The notes beneath the pieces were generated by a model, which worked only from the letters and a program-made list of their open reading frames with translations, was not told the origin of the DNA and made no database searches. The position numbers and the translations under genes are program-made. Below, piece after piece: positions 57,398 to 64,000 of a stretch of DNA of 64,000 nt. The stretch spans positions 119,187,405 through 119,251,404 of the forward strand of contig OY726559.1 in assembly GCA_963383645.1 (NCBI GenBank), written 5' to 3'. Positions within the stretch are counted from its first letter, which is position 1, and the number at the start of each line of letters is the position of its first letter. This stretch comes from Muscardinus avellanarius (lineage: Eukaryota > Chordata > Mammalia > Rodentia > Gliridae).

Positions 57398-57576
57398 GAG
57401 CTGTGTCTGGAGAAGAGGAAGCTTTATGCTTACCCAACAGGTCAGCACAGGTGAAGGGAGGTTGGTGAATGTCAAGCATTTCAGAGTCACTCAAGGAAGT
57501 CTTATGGGCACCATCTAAAGCATCCTGCTGGGCTTCTACTACTTTCTCCTCCTCCTCCTTTCTGTCTTTATTTATC
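57398..57576 (-). CDS. NBPF: NBPF-like exon C (upstream copy), Olduvai-like, ancestral donor lost
   Basis: The acceptor 'ttctttatcctgccag' opens a frame with an acidic start, then QDALDGAHKTSLSDSEMLDI and HQPP, an Olduvai-like pattern (x-D-x-L-D ... D-x2-QP). The sister exon at 44852-45027 ends CTC/GTAAGTACTG. Here the same place reads CTC/GGAAGTACTG, so the GT is gone. A good donor, TTGG/GTAAGC, lies 36 nt upstream (exon would end at 57434, 143 nt) and keeps the phase. Using GTACTG four bases downstream would shift the frame. The 57434 end is the likelier functional boundary. Confidence 0.8.
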
Positions 57577-58279
57577 CTGGCAGGATAAAGAACACAAATC
57601 AAGAAGGATTACTTAGGATATTCCCTAGTGGTCCTGATACAGGCCTAAGTCTCCCAGAAGATATAGGGTACTCCCTCCAAGGAGGAGGAAAATAATCCTC
57701 CTAGATTGAGGGCACAGCACAGCTGCTTTGTGTCAGGAGACAGAAGGTTGTGCACAGTGCACTTCCCCATCAATGAGCTAATGAGGAAGGAACCTCAACT
57801 CCCACTGTAGAATACAATCTTGACATGCAGTACACTCAGACAAACTTTAACAATGGCTCAACCTTACATATAAAATGCATTAACTCTTATACAATCAGAA
57901 GAGCAAAACATCCTGAGACATGGTACAGTCCAAGAGATCTTGGTAAATTCCAAGACTTTTTACATTTTGCCACATGATTCAATTTGGAAAATGAGGTATG
58001 ATTAAGTCCTTTGCTATGAAATCCCTGCCAGCAAACTAAGGTCAATTATACAGAAACCATGTATGCATCTCATCCTTAATTGACCCAAACAAGAGAGAAG
58101 AGGTAGATTCTGTGAGATTTAAAAGTTGACATCTGAAGCCGGGCGTGGTGGCGCACGCTTGTAACCCTGCGCTTGGGAGCCCTTCTGGCTCAAGTTAGCT
58201 CTTAGTTCTTCCAGCCGAGCTGCCCCACTTCAGAGATTCACATACTGTCCCCCAACTGTGCTGTTCAGGGCCCACTTAC
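57577..58279. other. Intron with a 5' SINE stub at 58137-58185
   Basis: Only the first ~48 bases of a CpG-bearing young SINE ('gccgggcgtggtggcgcacg' ... 'gcgcttgggag') are present, without tail. The rest aligns with 45.03-45.41 kb. Confidence 0.7.
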
Positions 58280-58382
58280 CTGAGCTTCTCAGCTAAGATT
58301 AGCTTGTCTGCCAGCTCCTCCTCCTTGGGCTGAAACTTCTCACCCAGCACAGATGCAATGATAGCTTTGTACTTCTCGCACT
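58280..58382 (-). CDS. NBPF: NBPF-like exon B (upstream copy), 103 nt
   Basis: The acceptor is 'catgtctttctgtag' and the donor is CTCAG/GTAAGTGGG. The frame (phase 1 in, phase 2 out) ends KEEELADKLILAEKLR, matching the NBPF signature KEE-x-LA-x2-L-x2-AE-x-LR. The 103-nt length is a characteristic NBPF exon size. It is predicted coiled coil and joins in frame to exon A upstream and exon C downstream. Confidence 0.9.
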
Positions 58383-58564
58383 CTACAGAAAGACATGCAG
58401 GCTTGCCTCAGTGCACAGCTGGATGCCTGTCTATGGGTACTGCCTTTAGAGGGGAGGGCAGAATCGATCCCAAGGACGAAAGGAACTCAGGCCCACTCTT
58501 TATGCAGAAGCTTCTACATCTTGAAAACTTCCCAACACATGGCATTTGATTACCTCTAAATTTA

Positions 58565-59204
58565 TTTTTTTTTAATTTTTTTATTGGTGCATTATATTCA
58601 AACATCATATTGGGGTAAAAAACTTGTGTGTACAAACATGTACTCATCACTGATTTAACCCCTACCCAATTCCCACCCCATTCCCTCCCCGTCCCTCCCT
58701 CCCTTGCTTGGCTTAGTGATTGACTTCGATATGTTTAAGTACATTGTGTGTTTTAGAGATTTTCCTCTTTCCCCCTCCTTTCTCCTCATTTAGATTGTCT
58801 TGTTTGCTCCTCTATAGGATTTCCTCTTTCAGGAGTTCCTCCTATGACCCATTTCTCCCTAACTCTCACATATTAGGGAAAGCATCTGATTTCTTACTTT
58901 TTGTGACTGACTAATCTCACTTAGCATAATGTCCTCCAGTTCCACCCATTTCCCTGAAAATGATGTAGTTGAGTTTTTTTGATGGCTGAGTAAAATTCCA
59001 TTGTGTACATATCCCACAGTTTTGTAATCCATTCATCTGTTGATGGACATCTTGGCTGGTTCCATAGTTTGGCTATGGTGAATTGGGCAGCTATGACCAT
59101 AGATACACATGCATTAGTTTGGTAGTTTGGTTTCTTTTCTTTTGGGTAGATACCCAACAGTGGTATTGCTGGATCAAATGATAGATTTGTTCCCGTTCTT
59201 CTGG
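58565..59204 (-). mobile_element. Young 5'-truncated L1 with a perfect target-site duplication
   Basis: An antisense L1 3' UTR and ORF2 end are flanked by the exact 14-base repeat TACCTCTAAATTTA at 58551-58564 and 59205-59218. The T-rich run after the first repeat is the L1 poly-A tail. The downstream unit has an uninterrupted site at about 47275-47300, so insertion followed the unit duplication. Confidence 0.93.
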
Positions 59205-59614
59205 TACCTCTAAATTTAAAACTGAGTAAAGTTCAAAGATCCATAATATATCAAGGCAAGGTAAATCAACTGTATTTGTCAGAATTGGATTCACATCCCC
59301 AAAGGGATGACTCTGAACAGTGGGCCATGGCAAGCACCAAGGCTTACAGCCACCTAAGTACTGCACACAGATGCACATAAAGGACTGACTCCCTGAGACT
59401 ACAGGACTTTTAAGAATGAGCAAGTACCTCCACAACAAAATGCTTATTTGGATTCACGTGTATAAAGAAGATGTAAACCATGAGGACCTGAAGGAAATAG
59501 ACCCAACACTAGAAAAGTTTTGTCAAAGTAGAAGGAATATATATGGTCCTAACACTAAACTTTCTTGTGATGTGAGACTAAAATTAAATAAGTATATTGT
59601 TAGAAAAGAAGCCA

Positions 59615-60078
59615 TGGAGCCGGGTGTGGTGGCGCCCACTGGTAATCCCAGCGCATGGGAGGCTGAGACAGGAGGATCACACAGGTTCGAAGCCAGCTTC
59701 GTCTACTGAGTGAAGTTCTCAGCAACTTAGTGAAACCCTGTTTGCAAATAAAATATAAAAATAGGGGATGAGTAGGGGGAAGAAGGAAATTCTCTAAAAC
59801 ACACAATGTACTTAAACATATTGAAGTACACCACTAAGCCAAGCAAGGGAAAGAGGGATGGGGAGGGAACTGGGGAAACATTAAATCGGTGATGTGTACA
59901 TGTATGTACACACAAGGTTTTTACCCCAATATGAAGTATGAATATAATGCTCTAATAAAAATTTAAAAAGGAAAAAGAAAAAAAGAAAACAAAACCATGC
60001 AAAAATAATATTTCTGGGAATATAGCCCAGATGTAGAAAAACCCTTGAACCACCACCAAAAAAAAAAAAAAAAAAGCA
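59615..60078 (+). mobile_element. Sense SINE, L1 3' UTR and dID tail
   Basis: 59618-59765 is a B1 head ('agccgggtgtggtggcgccc'). 59768-59985 is an L1 3' UTR ('gatggggagggaactgggga', 'gaatataatgctctaataaa'). 60010-60078 is a dID-like tail ('gggaatatagcccagatgta') with A run. Confidence 0.85.
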
Positions 60079-61439
60079 GCCATGGAAGCATGAGCTATCA
60101 GTGTTTACTCTGTGTCAGGCACTACTTACTGTAGGACCTTGATGAGAATTAGCTCTTTGTTCTTTACAACTCACTGAAGTAGGTGCTATTACACACTATA
60201 TGCACAGAGGAGAAAACTGAGGAACAGAGAGAGCAGGCAACCTGGAGTAGAACCCAGCAGATGGGTCCAGCACCCATGGTCCACACCCTGTTGCCTCAAT
60301 GGGCTGCTGTGAGATATCTTTTCTTTCTAACTTCAAAAATATTCCCTGTAATTATGGTACAAGGTTAATACCTCAAATTCATCCCTTGATTTTTATCAGG
60401 CTGTAATTTTTACTATTTTTCTGTAAATCTTTTTGGATTAAAAAAATCCGTCAGTAAACTTCAAGGGCAAAACTTGTAGGTGAATGAGAGAAATTCAGGC
60501 TCAGAGATGGCAGAATTTCTATTAATTGTGCTGATTTCCCTGTGGCCCTGTTCCCAGGACTTCTAGTATTTGCAGTTCACCATCCTCAACAGGCCAATGG
60601 ACTCTATATAAGAGGCTGGAGGTGGACAAGGAGGGATTCCTGCAGAGTGCCTTGGGTTCTACTGGGGGTAATGGTCTTTTCCCGTGTATCTCCATTCTCA
60701 ATTTAGCTTCACGTCTCATAGCTTCATTTGGACTTACTGGCAGTTCTGTGTCCCTGAAGGTCCACAGTCCCATGAGAGACACAGAAGGGCTAAAGATTAT
60801 CTGATGTCCCACAAACACCAAGCACTTCACTGCAGAGTATCAGAGGACATTTTTAGGCTCATAAGTGGAGCCTGTGTCCCAAAAAGCAGAACTCACTCCT
60901 CACCAACATACGCCCTGTTCTCTCTTCTGGATGTCACAGTTTCAGGTAAAACTGAGCACACTGCTCTTCAGTTCTTTTAAAAAAGGTATAGTGTGCAATC
61001 ACCACATTTTCCCTAGCAGAGCTAGCACAATGCTGTGCCAATTAGAGTACTACAGAAGTATGAAGATCATTAGTTCCAGAGATTTTTATGCAATGAGGAT
61101 ATTACATGTGTATAGGATGTGATATGGTACGCAGAGGATTTTAGGGGTTGACCTATACTTGAGAAAAATCAGTGATTCCTTGCATGAACAGAAATTTGTA
61201 ACCAGGATTATAATCCTATTCACACTGCACTGCACTGTAAAGTAGAAATTACCAGATTTCTTAGGATCATTTTTTAATCCTCAGCAAAAAGAAGATAAAA
61301 TATGAACTTCTGTTTCTAGGAATTTGGTCAGCATTAAATTTATTTTGATGAATAAAAGAAAAACCTTTGGAGAGAATTTTCTTAGATATTAACCCATAAT
61401 CATCCAACACTTTGGTGACATTGAACCTATTATACTTAC
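60079..61439. other. Intron downstream of exon A, duplicated at 10.1-11.15 kb
   Basis: It is colinear with the 10 kb relic. It includes 'ccaatggactctatataaga' near 60593-60612, a CCAAT- and TATA-like pair absent from the 10 kb copy. No exon was recognised. Confidence 0.65.
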
Positions 61440-61646
61440 TGTATTTCTGCAGCTCCTTGGCCAGGGAGAAGACAGTAGCCTCGGATATAAGGAATTTCTC
61501 TTTGAGGTCTAGAAACTGCTCTTTCCACTCTTCAATCTCACAGTAAAGCTGGGCGACTAAGGAGTTCATTTCTGCCTTTGTATCAGGCAAAATGCTGAGA
61601 GATTCTGCCGTGATGACGTCTGTAGCAGGAGAGGTAGAGCTGGGGA
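61440..61646 (-). CDS. NBPF: NBPF-like exon A (upstream copy), 207 nt
   Basis: The acceptor is 'gggtttcttttccacag' and the donor is TACA/GTAAGTATAA, both strong. The phase-1 to phase-1 frame reads through PDTKAEMNSLVAQLYCEIEE and LKEKFLISEATVFSLAKELQ, corresponding to the NBPF N-terminal segment with S-x-K-A-E-M-N and LKEK motifs. It has exactly the same length as the A exon at 41795-42001. No initiator ATG lies near its start, so either an upstream exon supplies it or translation starts at the internal Met of AEMN. It is separated from exon B by about 3 kb of intron. Confidence 0.85.
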
Positions 61647-62680
61647 CTGTGGAAAAGAAACCCAAATACCAGAGGGGTACACAACATAGAAAATCACATA
61701 GCTTTCACTGCAACTATGGGATGAAAACAGCTGTAATTATCTTACTTACTGTTCACAAAAGTTGATGAACACAACCACAACACTGAAAAGTCTGAACCCC
61801 CAAGACAGTGATCAAAACGTCAGGGCTCAGAGCTGAGGGCTTTGCCCACACCTCTGATTCAAACGTGAGGCAAGTAGGGCTCAGTGCGCTTGGCAACAGA
61901 AGTTGCAGTAACAGAAGTTGAGGTGGGGGATGGTCACAGAATGTGGGGAACCTCAGCCTTCTGGTCTCCTCAGACAGGCTGATACACAGGACCCCTGATC
62001 TATTGGGAAGGTCACCAGTGATGAGGACCTCTCACTCAACCACAGTCCCATTAGTTGAGGACCTTGTGAATGACTACATCACCAGCCTCTCTTTCCCCCT
62101 AAAAACCAAGCGTATTTCTCATTGTTTATTCTCCCATATGCAGAGTCTTCAAAGCAGAAGTAGTTTCCCAACAAATTATTTTCTATTCTCTTTAGGCCTG
62201 TCCAGAAATCATCTCACTGTTTCTATAACAGTAGATTCATAGCTTTTCCTCAAACAAAAACTGGAAAAGTTTTCAGGTGGCAAATTTCTATCATAGCTGG
62301 CATGCGGGCTCATGCCTCCTATGATCCCAGCACATGGAGGCTGAGACAGGATGATCTCAAGTATGAGGTCAGCCTCAGCAAGTTAGGGTGGCTCTCATCA
62401 ACTTAAGAGGCAGAATGCCTCTGCTTTCAATTTATAGTACTTCAAAAAAGATGGCCATGATGTACTTTCCACATTATTCCTAAAGTATAGAACAATATAT
62501 ATCATGCACAATAAATAATCGGTGCTTTTATTTTTCTGCTTTTATCAATATTATTCTTGCTACCTTTATTTTTATTGGCTTATTTTGTCTCACTGGGGCA
62601 TCTGTTGGCTTTTCACTTAACCCAAGTCAAGTTCAATATCATGAACTCTTACCCTCCTCTATGTTGGCCTGTTTTGTTTG
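61647..62680. other. Intron upstream of exon A with a sense SINE at 62297-62445
   Basis: 61.75-62.1 kb and 62.46-62.65 kb align with the equivalent flanks of exon A at 42 kb. The SINE ('agctggcatgcgggctcatg') is diverged and lies where the 42 kb copy has a different set of insertions. Confidence 0.7.
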
Positions 62681-63400
62681 GGTGGGGAGTTTGTGCCAGG
62701 AATTGAACCAAGAGTCTCCCCACATCTGAGCAATACCATCAGCCCTAAGATTTATCTCTAATTTTAAAACAGGGTCTCACTAAATGCCAGAGGCTGGCCT
62801 CCAACCTGCCATTTTCCTCTCAGCCTCCCAAATACTCAGATTACAGGCATACACTACCACTACAGGCTTTGTTTTTCGTTTTGTAAATGTTACCAAGCAC
62901 TACATTTTATAGTTTTTACTTGGAGATTTAATTCTAGCAACACAGAGCTATTTTTAAGGTCAATGTGATTAAAATTGTTTATAAACTGGGTGTGGTAGCT
63001 CATCCTTATAATCCCAGCACTTGGGAGGCTGAGACAGGAGGATTGCACAGGTTTGAAGCCAGCCTCAGTTACTTAGTGAGGCACTCAGCAACTTCTTGAG
63101 ACTGTTTTTATTTAATTATTTTTATTTTGGGGGGTGTTACTGGGGTTCCTGGAAGCCCTTCTACCTTCGGGCTACACTCGCAGACCTATTATATTTTTGG
63201 AAACAGGTTCTCTTAAGCCAGCATGGCTATCTTCGAACCTGTGTTATCCTCCTGTCTCTGCCTCCCAAGCGCAGGGATTACAAGTGTGCTTCACCACACC
63301 TGGCTGAGACCCTGTTTTTAAATAAAATATAAACATATGTTTGGGAGTATAGCCTGGATGTAGAAAAGCCCCTGGGTTCCCCCAGTACCACAAAAAATTG
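62680..63400. mobile_element. SINE cluster with one SINE nested in another
   Basis: 62685-62875 is an antisense copy. A sense copy starts at 62988 ('actgggtgtggtagctcatc') and is interrupted at 63111 by an antisense young-type copy (63112-63305). The sense copy resumes at 63306. The repeats 'gagactgttttta' and 'gagaccctgttttta' flank the insert. Confidence 0.85.
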
Positions 63401-63479
63401 GTTTATGTACATAAACTTTAGTACATGTAATGACCACCTATTTGAGGAATAGTTTCAAATATGCTGTATATGTAATTAT

Positions 63480-63584
63480 ATTTTTTTCTTTTAAATTTTT
63501 TATTGGTGCATTATATTCATACAACATATTGCGTAAAAAACTTGTGTGTACAAACATGTACTCATCACTGATTTATTTACTTCA
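63480..63584 (-). mobile_element. L1 3' terminus
   Basis: Antisense 'ttttttattggtgcattata', 'aacttgtgtgtacaaacatg', 'tactcatcactgattta'. It is severely truncated. Confidence 0.85.
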
Positions 63585-63930
63585 ATTCAACCATATCTTA
63601 ACACAGGGCCTGTTATGTTATGAAGTATTTCTAGGTCTATCAGTGTGAGATTTCTGAATGCGGTGGACTCGTTGAATTTCACTAATAGAACTTGGAGAGG
63701 TCAAGGTCACGAGTGTGGGGCTCTGGTGGTCCAGGATGTCCACGTCTAGTGGGATCCAGTGACAGGGAAGCTGAGGTTGTGATGAGAGGGGCAGGCAGGC
63801 AGAGGAGGCCTATTCCCCAGATCACCTCCACACTCTTTCATCCTCACCCAGGACACATCTGAGACTTCAACAGAGACATCCATATGGAGGTCCACGTCCA
63901 ATTCTTTTTAAGTTTACTCCCTAGACTCAC

Positions 63931-64000
63931 CTGAGCTTGGTGTGCAACACGTGATCACGAACCAATGAAGATGCAAGTCAAAGTGAAAGGAGGAGGATTG
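63931..64000 (-). CDS. Possible upstream exon at the window edge (partial)
   Basis: A strong donor, CTCAG/GTGAGTC, lies at 63931. One of the frames leading to it is open to the window edge (ends HWFVITCCTPSS) and leaves phase 1, as exon A at 61.6 kb requires. No family motif is visible, so it could equally be a 5' UTR exon or a chance splice site. The 63585-63930 interval shows no repeat or other feature. Confidence 0.25.

Larger units (their letters stand above)
33790..61646 (-). other. NBPF: NBPF6-like (Olduvai-domain) gene body, two tandem exon units
   Basis: NBPF proteins are cytoplasmic coiled-coil proteins carrying Olduvai (DUF1220) domains, related to myomegalin (PDE4DIP). Their expansion has been linked to neurodevelopment in primates, and their biochemical role is poorly known. 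Eighteen exons were placed by acceptor, donor, length and phase. In transcription order they are A 61.6, B 58.3, C 57.5, S 55.9, O 54.2, S 52.9, coil 52.5, linker 51.1, coil 50.5, B 47.1, C 45.0, A 42.0, S 40.2, O 38.9, S 37.6, coil 36.8, linker 35.4 and coil 33.9 kb. Exon sizes of 52, 103 and about 215 nt are hallmarks of NBPF genes. Phases agree throughout except at O 54.2. Introns of the two units are also alignable (for example 37.95-38.15 with 53.33-53.55 kb). True start and end are not certain. Confidence 0.85.

Noticed and set aside
60590..60615. CCAAT and TATATAA motifs on the plus strand
   Set aside because: The two boxes are only about ten bases apart, no transcript start or exon follows, and the duplicated copy at 10.6 kb lacks them.
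60522..60830. Minus-strand frame of 102 codons with a good internal donor match
   Set aside because: The paralogous segment at 10.5-10.9 kb does not keep the donor or the frame, and no family motif is present.

Overview
The window is mammalian nuclear DNA, most likely from a rodent of the squirrel/dormouse side of the tree. The main reason is the SINE content: dozens of copies join a 7SL/B1-type head (GCCGGGCGTGGTGGCGCACG) to an ID-type tail (GGGCTGGGGATATAGCTCAG), the fused B1-dID architecture known from Sciuridae, Gliridae and relatives. L1 fragments of one rodent-like family recur on both strands. The species cannot be named from sequence alone. Nothing bacterial, viral or CRISPR-like is present.

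The right half (about 33-62 kb, minus strand) carries the one real protein gene: a neuroblastoma breakpoint family (NBPF, NBPF6-like) gene with Olduvai/DUF1220 domains. Eighteen minus-strand exons are placed by splice sites, length and phase. They include four exons of exactly 52 nt, two 103-nt-type exons, four coiled-coil exons of about 215 nt, two 207-nt N-terminal-type exons, two short linker exons between coiled-coil exons, and Olduvai-type exons of about 167-179 nt. They form two diverged tandem units, B-C-(A)-S-O-S-coil-linker-coil, at about 58.4-50.3 kb and 47.1-33.8 kb, plus an extra A exon at 61.4-61.6 kb. Phases agree through the series except in the upstream unit. There, one Olduvai-type exon has lost its ancestral donor but has an in-frame donor 36 nt upstream, and another has a 72-bp internal duplication plus a 1-nt loss.

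The left half (1-33 kb) is gene-poor: L1 and SINE insertions, old segmental duplications (2.0-3.35 kb resembles 12.1-12.6 and 18.9-19.7 kb; 10.1-11.3 kb resembles 60.1-61.9 kb), an L1 5' half with an intact 294-residue ORF1, a decayed C2H2 zinc-finger pseudogene beside a CpG-rich promoter-like block (21.6-22.45 kb), and a GA-rich tract.

The most unusual non-genic object is at 25.8-26.9 kb. A GC-rich minisatellite with a strict 100-bp period (two diverged 50-bp monomers) is joined to an L1 3' end and A-rich tail, and the whole block is bracketed by a short direct repeat. It looks like one retrotransposed composite element, similar in plan to primate SVA/LAVA elements. This is an inference from one copy.
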